Shown here in pieces: positions 19,020-26,734 of a stretch of DNA of 64,000 nucleotides. The notes below the pieces were generated by a model. The model was given only the letters and a program-made list of their open reading frames with translations, was not told the DNA's origin and ran no database searches. Numbering within the stretch: position 1 is the stretch's first letter; each line of letters starts with the position of its first letter. Position numbers and translations under genes: made by a program. Origin of the DNA: Kitasatospora phosalacinea (GTDB lineage: Bacteria > Actinomycetota > Actinomycetes > Streptomycetales > Streptomycetaceae); NCBI RefSeq assembly GCF_030268885.1, contig NZ_BSSA01000001.1, positions 248,001 to 312,000 on the forward strand. Reading direction: 5' to 3'.

Positions 19020-19723
19020 CGGCCCGCCCCGCCCTCGCCCGGCGCCCGCAGCACGAACCCCACCCCGCGCACCGTGTGCACCGTCCGGGGACGGCCGTCC
19101 GCCTCCAACTTCCGCCGCAGGTACGAGACGAAGGTGTCCACGGCGTCGCTGCGCACCTCGAAGTCGTAGCCCCACACCCGGTCCAGCAGCACCTCCCGGG
19201 AGAGCACGATGCCGGCGTTCCGGGCGAGTTGGGCCAGCAGCTCGAACTCACGCCTGGTCAGCCGCAGTTCGGTGTCCTCCCAGAACGCCTGGCGGGTCTC
19301 CGGGTGGATCCGCAGCGGGCCGACCCGGAGCAGGTCCGAGGGCTGCGGCGGGCGGCGGCGCAGCAGCGCGTGCAGGCGCAGCACCAGCTCCTCCAGGGCG
19401 AACGGCTTCACCAGGTAGTCGTCCGCACCCGCCTGCAACCCGGCGACCCGGTCGGCGAGCTCGTCCAGCGCGGAGAGCATCAGCACCGGGGTGTCGTCCG
19501 CCCGGGCCCGCAGCGTCCGGCAGACCTCCGTCCCGGAGAGGCCCGGCATCCCGACGTCCAGCACCAGCACGTCCGGCGGCTCCGCGGCGAGGGCCGCCAG
19601 CGCCTGCGCCCCGTCCGCCGCGACCGCGACCCGGAAGCCGCTCAGCCGCAGCCCGCGCTCCAGGCTCCGCCGGATCGCCGCGTCGTCGTCCACCACCAGC
19701 ACCCGCCCGGCCGTCCCGCTCAC
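19016..19723 (-). CDS. OmpR-family response regulator
   Basis: 235 residues. Receiver domain with acidic pocket DDD (12-14), phosphoacceptor Asp56 and Lys in LVKPF; C-terminal winged helix ending VDTFVSYLRRKLEADG...VRGVGFVL. GTG at 19723 is preferred to GTG 19732 because GGAGG lies eight bases before it. Partner of the kinase that follows; targets not known (the TetR/MFS pair next door has its own operators). Confidence 0.9.
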   Translation of the reverse strand: MSGTAGRVLVVDDDAAIRRSLERGLRLSGFRVAVAADGAQALAALAAEPPDVLVLDVGMPGLSGTEVCRTLRARADDTPVLMLSALDELADRVAGLQAGADDYLVKPFALEELVLRLHALLRRRPPQPSDLLRVGPLRIHPETRQAFWEDTELRLTRREFELLAQLARNAGIVLSREVLLDRVWGYDFEVRSDAVDTFVSYLRRKLEADGRPRTVHTVRGVGFVLRAPGEGGAGR

Positions 19724-19820
19724 CTGCCGCACCTCCGCCCAGACCGTACCGTCGCAGAGGGAGATGCGTGTCGGTGGGGGAGGGTTCCGGCGGCGGGCGG
19801 GAAGGTTCCGGCGGTGGGGT

Positions 19821-20432
19821 TCAGGCGGTGGTGCAGGTGTCGGTGTGGTGGCGCAGGAGGTCGTCGACGAGGCGGCGGACGTCGGCGGGCTCGACCGGGC
19901 CGAGGTTGAGGATGATCCGGAAGTAGAGCGGGGCCAGCAGGTGGTCGACGCCCTGGCGAAGGGTGGGGGTCGGTTCGCCGCGCTCCGCGGCCCGGGCCAG
20001 GATCGTGGCCAGTTGCTGTTCGCGCGCGGCCATCCGCGGGGTCGACCCGGGGCCGGGGCAGGTGGCGAGCTGGCCGACGGCGTGGCGCACCAGGGCCAGG
20101 TTCTCCGGGGCGGTGACGGAGGCCCGGCTGCGCTCGGCCCACTGGAGCAGGTCGGTGCGGAGGCCGCCGGTGTCCGGCGGGGCGTCCTCCGGGGCCAGCC
20201 GGGTGGCGGTGACGTCGGCCAGCAGGCCGTTGAGGTCGCCCCAGCGCCGGTAGACGGAGGTGGGGTTGACGCCCGCCCGCGCGGCGACGACCGGGATCGA
20301 GAGCTGTTCGGCCCCGCCCTCGGCGATCAGTTCGGTGACCGCCCGGTGCACGGCGGCGCACACCCGCGCGCTGCGACCGCCGGTGCGGCGGACCGGCTCG
20401 GCCGGGGGCGGTTCCGGGGACTGGCTGTTCAC
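19821..20432 (-). CDS. TetR-family repressor
   Basis: 203 residues. N-terminal helix-turn-helix (VVAARAGVNPTSVYRRWGD) and a TetR_C-like ligand domain. Divergent from an MFS exporter with two related 24-bp operators between them, so it very likely represses both itself and the exporter until a ligand binds. Confidence 0.87.
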   Translation of the reverse strand: MNSQSPEPPPAEPVRRTGGRSARVCAAVHRAVTELIAEGGAEQLSIPVVAARAGVNPTSVYRRWGDLNGLLADVTATRLAPEDAPPDTGGLRTDLLQWAERSRASVTAPENLALVRHAVGQLATCPGPGSTPRMAAREQQLATILARAAERGEPTPTLRQGVDHLLAPLYFRIILNLGPVEPADVRRLVDDLLRHHTDTCTTA

Positions 20433-20441
20433 TCTTCCATG

Positions 20442-20513
20442 TTAAGGCAAAGTGATTCGCTTTAACCCCGAACGATCGCCTAGTATCCCTTAAAGCCAAC
20501 CCTTTCGACTTAA
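20442..20513. promoter_or_regulatory. two matching 24-bp operators between tetR and the MFS gene
   Basis: Operator 1 (20442-20465) and operator 2 (20490-20513) share the pattern TTAA-N-GC-N-AA-N4-TT-N-G-N2-TTAA with inverted symmetry, 48 bp apart. Their AT-rich ends stand out in this genome. They cover the divergent promoter region. Confidence 0.75.
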
Positions 20514-20558
20514 GGGGTCACGCTTCCGGTCCCCGACCGGCCTGCCACCGAGGTGTCC

Positions 20559-21809
20559 ATGCCGAACTCCCGCGGGCTGTCCCGCACCCCGGCCTTCTGG
20601 CTGGTCGCAGCGGCCCTGCTGCTGCTGACCTTCGCCGCCGCTGCCCCCTCCCCGCTGTACGTCGTCTACCAGGCCGCCTGGGGCTTCTCCTCCGGAACCC
20701 TCACGGTGGTCTTCGCCGTCTACGCGCTGTTCCTGCTGCTCGCCCTGACCACCGTCGGCAGCCTGTCCGACTTCCTGGGCCGCAAGCCGCTGCTCTACGG
20801 TTCGCTGCTGCTGGAGGCGGCGGCGATGCTGCTGTTCACCGGCGCGGACGGGGTCGGCCCGCTGCTGCTGGCCCGGGCCGTGCAGGGCTTCGCCACCGGC
20901 GCCGCGACCGGCGCCCTCTCGGCGACCCTGGTCGACCTGCAGCCGCAGCGCTCCCCGGGCCTCGGCGCCCTCGTCAACGGCGCGGCCTCCACCCTCGGCC
21001 TGGCCCTCGGCGCCTTCGGCTCGGGCCTGCTGGTGCAGTACGGCCCGGCCCCGCGGGTCCTGGTCTTCGCGCTGCTCGCCGCCGGGTTCCTGCTCGCCGT
21101 CGCCGCCCTGGCGCTGATCCCCGAGACCGCCGGACGCCGCCCCGGCGCCCTGGCCTCCCTGGTGCCGCGGGCCCGCGTCCCGCGACAGGCCCGCCGCGCC
21201 TTCGCGGTCGGCGCGCCGGCCCTGGTCGCGGTCTGGTCGCTCGGCGGCCTCTACCTCTCGCTCGGCCCCTCGCTCGCCGCCGGGGTCCTGCACCTGCACA
21301 ACCACCTGGTCGGCGGCCTGGTGGTCAGCACCATGACCGCGGCCGGGACGCTCGGTTCGCTCCTGCTGCGCGGCCGCCCCGCCCGGACCACGCTCCGGTT
21401 CGGCGCGACCGCGCTGACCGTCGGCGTGCTCGGCACCCTGCTGGCCCTCGACCGCGGCAGTACGCCGCTGTTCTTCGCGATGACCGCGCTGGCCGGGCTC
21501 GGCTTCGGCGCGACCTTCCTCGGCGTGCTCTCCGGCATCGCCCCGCTGGCCGCCCCCGCGGAGCGCGCCGAACTGTTCGCGGCCGTGTACGTCCTGAGCT
21601 ACCTGGCCTTCAGCGCCCCCGCGGTGGCCGCCGGGTTCGCCGCCCCGCACTTCGGCCTGCTGGCCACCGCGACCGGCTACGGCGCCGCCGTGGCCCTGCT
21701 CGCCCTGGTCACCCTCGCCACGACCTTCGTCCGCCCCCGCCCCGCCGCCCGGCCGAACCCGGTGGAGGCGGCCTGCCCGGCGGAGACCGGGGGGACGGTG
21801 CGGTCCTGA
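20559..21809 (+). CDS. MFS transporter
   Basis: 416 residues, 12 membrane helices, loop motif GSLSDFLGRKP. Drug-exporter-like sugar/multidrug MFS without a more specific signature. ATG at 20559 (GAGG five bases before) is preferred over GTG 20553. Probably a TetR-controlled efflux pump. Confidence 0.85.
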   Translation: MPNSRGLSRTPAFWLVAAALLLLTFAAAAPSPLYVVYQAAWGFSSGTLTVVFAVYALFLLLALTTVGSLSDFLGRKPLLYGSLLLEAAAMLLFTGADGVGPLLLARAVQGFATGAATGALSATLVDLQPQRSPGLGALVNGAASTLGLALGAFGSGLLVQYGPAPRVLVFALLAAGFLLAVAALALIPETAGRRPGALASLVPRARVPRQARRAFAVGAPALVAVWSLGGLYLSLGPSLAAGVLHLHNHLVGGLVVSTMTAAGTLGSLLLRGRPARTTLRFGATALTVGVLGTLLALDRGSTPLFFAMTALAGLGFGATFLGVLSGIAPLAAPAERAELFAAVYVLSYLAFSAPAVAAGFAAPHFGLLATATGYGAAVALLALVTLATTFVRPRPAARPNPVEAACPAETGGTVRS

Positions 21810-21872
21810 GCGGCGGTGCGGCCCCGGGCAGCCGGGCCGGGACCGCAGGGGCGGCGCGGGCCCGGGCGGCGA

Positions 21873-22289
21873 CTACGGTTCGTCGTGCCAGGAGAAGGCG
21901 GTGATCCGCCAGCCGTCCGGGGTGCGGGCGAACTGGAAGGTCTTGGTGCCGGTGCCCTCGTACGGTTCGCCGTTCAGCAGGCCGGACTTGCGGTAGGTGC
22001 CGATCCGGCAGGCCACGCCGTCGGCGATCTCGGTGCGCTCGTCGACCTCCCACTCGTGGAAGTCGGTCAACCGGCCGTCGGAGAGCAGGAGTTCGCGCGG
22101 GGCGATGAACTCCTCGACGCCGTACGCGGCGTAGCGGGGCGAGGTCACCACGATCACGCCGCCGGGCAGCATCAGCCGCCGGAGCCGCCCGACGTCGGCC
22201 GGGCCGCCGTGCCGGTTGTCGAACGCGCCGAAGAACTCGGCGGTCAGCCGGTCGAGTTCGGCCTTGTCGGTGGGGGTGCTCGCAGGCAT
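21873..22289 (-). CDS. NTF2/SnoaL-like small protein
   Basis: 138 residues with the cone-fold pattern of DUF4440/SnoaL-like proteins (LTAEFFGAFDN ... RRLMLPGGVIVV ... TFQFARTPDGWRITAFSWHDEP). ATG at 22289 is preceded by TACGGT and seven bases, suggesting a leaderless transcript. Role unknown. Confidence 0.7.
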   Translation of the reverse strand: MPASTPTDKAELDRLTAEFFGAFDNRHGGPADVGRLRRLMLPGGVIVVTSPRYAAYGVEEFIAPRELLLSDGRLTDFHEWEVDERTEIADGVACRIGTYRKSGLLNGEPYEGTGTKTFQFARTPDGWRITAFSWHDEP

Positions 22290-22388
22290 GATCCGCACCG
22301 TAGCACCGCGCCCCGCCGTGCGGGAGGGGTCGGCGACAGGAGGGAACCCGGTTGCCGGTCCTTACCGGGAGGGCCGAGAATCCGGGGC

Positions 22389-22757
22389 ATGACTTCTGTG
22401 ATCCGCCACGTGACCATCGACAGCCTCGACCCCTACCGCCTCGCCTCGTTCTGGTCCGAGGTGCTCGGCCAGCCGCTGCACGAGGAGGACTTCCCCGGGG
22501 ACCCGCAGGCGTTGATCGAGGCCGCGGGGCTGCTGTTCGTGACGGTGCCGGAGGAGAAGGCGGGCAAGAACCGGATCCACTTCGACCTGCAGCCGCAGGA
22601 GCGCACCCGGGACGAGGAGGTCGAGCGGCTGGTCGGCCTGGGCGCGGTGCTGGTGGACGACCAGCGGCGCCCGGACGGCACGGGCTGGGTGGTGCTGGCG
22701 GACATCGAGGGCAACGAGTTCTGCGTGGAGCGGAGCGCGGCCGAGCGCGCGGCCTGA
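22389..22757 (+). CDS. glyoxalase/VOC-family protein
   Basis: 122 residues; single VOC-like domain: IRHVTIDSLDPYRLASFW, KNRIHFDLQPQERT, WVVLADIEGNEFCVE, with His8, His73 and Glu near 108-113 as possible metal ligands. Belongs to the glyoxalase-like group of enzymes or binding proteins; substrate unknown. Confidence 0.75.
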   Translation: MTSVIRHVTIDSLDPYRLASFWSEVLGQPLHEEDFPGDPQALIEAAGLLFVTVPEEKAGKNRIHFDLQPQERTRDEEVERLVGLGAVLVDDQRRPDGTGWVVLADIEGNEFCVERSAAERAA

Positions 22758-22800
22758 GGCCGGCCGGCCGTCCGGTCGTTCGTCGGGTCGGCCGTCCGTC

Positions 22801-22839
22801 GGGCCGCCGGAAAGAAGGGTGAATCCTTTTCGGCGGCCC
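22801..22839 (+). terminator. hairpin terminator
   Basis: GGGCCGCCGGAAA (22801-22813) pairs with TTTTCGGCGGCCC (22827-22839) with one bulge, after the VOC gene and before the sigma-factor operon. Confidence 0.6.
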
Positions 22840-22914
22840 GCGCCTCTTACGGGCACCACGCCGGACGGTGCACCAGGGCACCGGGCGGCACGGAACAGCC
22901 CGGAGGAGAAGGAC

Positions 22915-23004
22915 ATGATGGTCGTCGTCGCGGTCGGTGCGGGCGCGGTGCTGCTCTGCACCTGCGTGCTGGTGCTCAAGCGGAAGCGGGGGAGCCGTGG
23001 TTGA
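22915..23004 (+). CDS. 29-residue membrane micropeptide upstream of the sigma factor
   Basis: Double start MM, hydrophobic stretch with two cysteines (LLCTCVLVL), then a basic tail KRKRGSRG: a single-pass membrane peptide. It has one of the better ribosome sites here (GGAGGAGAAGG) and overlaps the sigma-factor start by 8 bases, so translation of the two is coupled. Could tether or modulate the sigma factor, or act as a leader; function unknown. Confidence 0.6.
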   Translation: MMVVVAVGAGAVLLCTCVLVLKRKRGSRG

Positions 23005-23551
23005 GACCGCCTGGCCCGGCGAGGAGGTGATCCGCGCGGCACGCGGCGGCGACCGGGACTCGCTGGCCGCACTGGTCGCCGGGGCGCACCCGAACGTCCG
23101 CCGGTTCGCGCACTCGCTGTGCGCCAGCCCGGAGGACGCGGAGGACGCCGCGCAGGAGGCGCTGATCGTCCTGTACCGACGGATCGGCATGCTGCGGGCC
23201 AGCGGCGCGCTCGCGTCCTGGCTGTTCCGGATCGTCCGCAACGAGTGCCTGCGCCGGATCCGGACGGCACGGCAGCCGGTCGCCGAACCCCCCGGTGGGA
23301 CGGCGGCGGTGGCGGACTCGGCGGAGCAGGAGGCGCTGCGGCGGCTCGACACCGAGCGGGTCGCCACCGCGATCGCCGCGCTCCCCGCCGACCAGCGCCG
23401 GGTGCTGATCATGCGCGACCTGCAGGGACTCGGCGGGCGGGCCGTCGCCGACGCGCTCGGGCTGAGCACGGCCGCGATGAAGTCCCGGCTGCACCGGGCC
23501 CGGGCAGCCGTCCGGGCCGAACTCGGCGGCGTCCCGGGCGGTGTGCGGTGA
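22997..23551 (+). CDS. ECF-type RNA polymerase sigma factor
   Basis: 184 residues: region 2 (SLCASPEDAEDAAQEALIVL ... SWLFRIVRNECLRRIR) and region 4 (LPADQRRVLIMRDLQGLGG ... STAAMKSRLHRARAAVR). GTG 22997 lies inside the end of the micropeptide gene. No classical anti-sigma domain is adjacent; the micropeptide before it and the cysteine-containing membrane protein after it are the only partners in the operon. Confidence 0.88.
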   Translation: MVETAWPGEEVIRAARGGDRDSLAALVAGAHPNVRRFAHSLCASPEDAEDAAQEALIVLYRRIGMLRASGALASWLFRIVRNECLRRIRTARQPVAEPPGGTAAVADSAEQEALRRLDTERVATAIAALPADQRRVLIMRDLQGLGGRAVADALGLSTAAMKSRLHRARAAVRAELGGVPGGVR

Positions 23552-23880
23552 GCGGGGGCGGTTCGGCGGGCGGGGGAGCGTCGAAGGGCGGGGGGTGGTG
23601 GTCCCCCGGGGGCGGGGCCGACTACGCGAGCGCCACCCTGCCGCGTCACCTGCTGCGCGGGGCGGTCGGGTTCGGTGCGGTCGGGGCGGGGCTGGGTCTG
23701 CTGCCGGTGCTGGGGCTGCCCGCGCTGTTGCTGGTCCCGGTCGGGTTGTTCGCGCTGCGGGGCTGCCCGATGTGCTGGACGATCGGGTTGGTGCAGACGC
23801 TCTCCCGGGGGCGGTGGCAACGTTCCTGCGCGGACGGCCGGTGCAGCATCGCGGCCCGGCCCGAGGACGCCGGGCGGTAG
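23548..23880 (+). CDS. cysteine-containing small membrane protein
   Basis: 110 residues: Gly-rich N-terminus, one or two membrane helices (GAVGFGAVGAGLGLLPVLG, LLLVPVGLFALRG), then CPMC followed by a basic tail with two further cysteines (CADGRC). Resembles YgaP/DUF2892-like membrane modules. GTG overlaps the sigma-factor stop (GTGA). May sense redox state or metals for the sigma factor; inference. Confidence 0.6.
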   Translation: MSGGGSAGGGASKGGGWWSPGGGADYASATLPRHLLRGAVGFGAVGAGLGLLPVLGLPALLLVPVGLFALRGCPMCWTIGLVQTLSRGRWQRSCADGRCSIAARPEDAGR

Positions 23881-24192
23881 CGGGCGGATCATCGGATGAG
23901 CTGGCGGATCCGCCGGGTGGGGGAACGGTCGACGGTTCTGCGCCGCCCGGCCCGGACGGTCCAGCAGACTCGTCCCAGTCGGGCGGCGGACCCGTCCCGG
24001 ACCCGCCCCGGCGGGGCCGTCCCGAAGCCGTCCGTCCCGAAGCCGTCCGTCCCGAAGTCGCCCGGCCCGCCCGGACGTCCGACGCACCGACCCGTCCGAC
24101 CCACCCGTCCGACCCGCGCACCGCCCGCGGCACCGGCCCGCGGCACCCGTCCGACGCGTGCGCCGGACGCGCACCCCGAGGAGGACCCCGCC
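23881..24192. repeat. gap with 15-bp tandem repeat upstream of the terpene synthase
   Basis: CCCGAAGCCGTCCGT stands at 24021-24035 and 24036-24050 with a degenerate third copy to 24065, followed by CCCGTCCGACCCA-type reiterations (24090-24120). The frame of the terpene synthase is open through part of this gap but the composition is repeat-like, not coding. No clear promoter seen. Confidence 0.6.
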
Positions 24193-25197
24193 ATGAGCCC
24201 CGCCACCGCGCACCGCCTCCCGGCCGGACCGCTCGCCGGGCTGCTCGAACGGATCCCCGCCCCCGCCCCCCACCCGCACGCCGACGCGCTCCGCGAGGAG
24301 GCCGTGCACTGGCTGTCCGGCACCGGCCTGCTCGACCGGGAGGGCGTCGAACGGCTGCTGGAGCAGGGCCACTTGGAGCTGGCCTCGCGCTGCTGGGGCG
24401 ACCTCCCGCCCGGCCCCGCGCTGCGGGCCGCCACCCAGTGGCTGCTGCTCGGCTGGATCCTCGACGACCGGTTCGACCGGCACTGGCTCGGCGACCCGTC
24501 CGACGAACCCGACCGCACCGTCCGCGAACTCGCCGCCCTGCTCGGCCCGGAGCTCGACCCCGGCGCCACCCCGCCCGCCCCCGCCACCCCGCTGGCCCGG
24601 GCCTTCCGCACCCTGTGGCAGGACAGCATCGCCCTCGCCGGACCGTCCTGGCGCGCCCGCCAGACCGCCGACTTCCGCAGCTACCTGGAGAGTTCGCTCG
24701 ACTTCCTGCGCCTGCGCGGCGCCACCCCGACCGTGCCGCAGTACCTCTCCCACCGCGACCAGGACGGCGCCACCCGCTGCGCCGCCGGGGCGGTCGAACT
24801 CGCGCACCGCCTCGACCTGGCCGAGCAGTTCCACCGCCACCCCCAACTCGTCGACCTGCGCACCCGGTTCGACCACCTGATCGGCTGGGCCAACGACCTC
24901 TGCTCCCACCGGGTCGAGACCGCCGCCGGGCACGGCAACAACCTGCTCAGCTCCCTCGAGGTGCACGAGCGCCTGCCCCGGGACGCCGCCGCGGCCCGGG
25001 TCGCCGCCCTCTGCGAAGCCGAGCTCACCACCCTCGAGTTCCTCGCCGAGGGCATCGCCCGCGGCTCCCACTGGCCGCCCCAGGTGCGCTGCTACGTCCG
25101 GGCGCTGGTCCGTTTCGCGCACGCGCTGCTGCACTGGAGCGCGACCACCGCCCGCTACCGCCCGCAGCCCGTCCCCCCGCCCCGGGGCCGCGAGTAG
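24193..25197 (+). CDS. class I terpene synthase
   Basis: 334 residues. Aspartate-rich motif DDRFD at 91-95 (canonical DDxxD), NSE/DTE metal motif NDLCSHRVE at 234-242, and the C-terminal Arg-Tyr pair at 321-322 are all intact, so the enzyme should ionise a prenyl diphosphate. Size and motifs fit bacterial sesquiterpene (or mono/diterpene) cyclases; product not predictable. ATG at 24193 follows CGAGGAGGA. No prenyltransferase or P450 is adjacent, so it is an orphan or single-enzyme pathway. Confidence 0.87.
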   Translation: MSPATAHRLPAGPLAGLLERIPAPAPHPHADALREEAVHWLSGTGLLDREGVERLLEQGHLELASRCWGDLPPGPALRAATQWLLLGWILDDRFDRHWLGDPSDEPDRTVRELAALLGPELDPGATPPAPATPLARAFRTLWQDSIALAGPSWRARQTADFRSYLESSLDFLRLRGATPTVPQYLSHRDQDGATRCAAGAVELAHRLDLAEQFHRHPQLVDLRTRFDHLIGWANDLCSHRVETAAGHGNNLLSSLEVHERLPRDAAAARVAALCEAELTTLEFLAEGIARGSHWPPQVRCYVRALVRFAHALLHWSATTARYRPQPVPPPRGRE

Positions 25198-25216
25198 CCC
25201 CGGGACGGTCACCCGG

Positions 25217-26122
25217 TCAGAGCGCGGGCAGCGGCTCCTGCGCGTCCAGCCAGCGCGCCGGGACGCCGGCGGGACCGGTGCGGGCCGCGACCACGCCGCC
25301 CGCGACGGCGCAGGTGGTGTCCATGTCGCCCCAGCCCGCCAGGGTCTGCCACAGCGCCTCGGTGAGGTCGTCCAGTTGCCCGGCCGCGGACCAGAGCGCG
25401 AACGGGACGGTGTCCTGCGCGGAGACCGCGAAGCCGGAGCCGAGCACCGTCGCGGCGTGCCGCACGCTCGTCCCGGCCGGGAAGCGGGCCGCGATCCGCA
25501 GCCCGGAGCGGACCTCGCCCTCCGGGAGCAGACCCGCGACCTCGGCCAGGAACTCGGCCCGCCCCGGCGCCGCCGCCCCGCGCGAGCGCACCGCCAGCGC
25601 CGCGGCCAGTGCCACCGCCTGCGCGCCCGCCACCGCCTCCGGGTGCGCGTGCGTCGCGCGGGCGGAGCGCGCGGCCTGCTCGGCGACGACGCCCAGGTCG
25701 TCCGCGAACCAGGCGCCGAGCGGGGCGACCCGCATCGCGGCGCCGTTGCCGTGCGAGCCCTGGCCGCCGAACAGGGCGGAGGTGACCGCGAGGTGGTCGG
25801 CCCCGTCCTGCACCGCCCGCAGCACCTGGTGCATCGAGGGCCCGTACTTGCGGTGCGGGACGGCCGTGTACTCGGCCGCGAACTCCCGGGCCAGCGCGGC
25901 CGGTTCGACCTTGCCGTGGCTCTGCAGGTGCCGGGTCAGGACGAGCGCCATCGCGGTGTCGTCCGTCCAGTGCCAGGGCGCGGGGCGGACGGTCCGGGCC
26001 GCGAGCTCCGCCGAAGCCTGCTCCACCGGCGGGTGGAACCAGCGGTCGCCGAACGCGTCGCCCAGCGCCAGCCCCTGCAGGCTGTCCAGGGCGGGACGGG
26101 GGACGGGGCGGAGGGCGGACAC
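25217..26122 (-). CDS. ADP-ribosylglycohydrolase family protein
   Basis: 301 residues. Metal-binding motif WTDDT (52-56), GLALGDAFGDRWF near the N-terminus and the C-terminal GDMDTTCAVAGGVVAA match the DraG/ARH family, which removes ADP-ribose from proteins or small molecules using two Mg ions. GTG at 26122 has GGAG seven bases upstream; the frame is open for 95 more codons but without homology. Convergent with the terpene synthase. Confidence 0.85.
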   Translation of the reverse strand: MSALRPVPRPALDSLQGLALGDAFGDRWFHPPVEQASAELAARTVRPAPWHWTDDTAMALVLTRHLQSHGKVEPAALAREFAAEYTAVPHRKYGPSMHQVLRAVQDGADHLAVTSALFGGQGSHGNGAAMRVAPLGAWFADDLGVVAEQAARSARATHAHPEAVAGAQAVALAAALAVRSRGAAAPGRAEFLAEVAGLLPEGEVRSGLRIAARFPAGTSVRHAATVLGSGFAVSAQDTVPFALWSAAGQLDDLTEALWQTLAGWGDMDTTCAVAGGVVAARTGPAGVPARWLDAQEPLPAL

Positions 26123-26734
26123 GGGAAGCTCCGGGGGGAAGGGGTCGGTGGGGGCCGATTCTCCCGAGCGGAACGGGAGGTTCGCCAACGGATTTCCCCC
26201 GGCGGCCGAACGCCGGGTGTCGCCCGGTCGACGCCCCGGACGCCACCCGACTGGTACCAAAGGCTGATTCGCGGTCACCCATCGGACGGGGTTCGCTCGA
26301 TCGTGGGCGGTTCGTGCTGCCGAACCGCCCCCGTGGGTCCAAGGTGGGAGCAGGACGCACTCGGAAGATCGCGTCCCGCTCGCCGCTCCAGGCCCGGGCC
26401 CGTGCACGCGCCCCGACGGACGCCGTCCGCCGGGCGTGCGCCCCCGGTCCCGCTGCGACGCGCTGAGCGGCAGGCCACCTCGCAGGGAGGCGAACCGATC
26501 TTCTAGGCTCGCTCATCGGTCCCCTGCCGCGGTGCCCGTCCGCACCGAGGAACGGAGACCGACGTCCCCGGGCCCCGGGCCGAGCCGGAGCCGCGGACCG
26601 AGCGAGGAGGACGCAGTGTTGCCCAGCCCCAGGTCGCACCGTACGCCGCGACCGAGCCCGACGCCGCGCAGGACCCCCCGGCCGCTCGCCCCACCGATAC
26701 CGCCGAGTTCCCCGCGACCCGCCGGGGGTGAACG
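26123..26734. other. 612-bp gap with two inverted repeats and a possible small broken ORF
   Basis: Contains a perfect hairpin, GGGCGGTTCG/CGAACCGCCC (26305-26314 with 26321-26330), and an inverted repeat ACCGAT/ATCGGT (26494-26499 with 26515-26520) around TAGGCT, possibly a promoter with operator for the M20 gene. A ribosome site GAGGAGG at 26604-26610 precedes GTG 26616; the best coding signal afterwards is in another frame (see findings). Confidence 0.45.
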
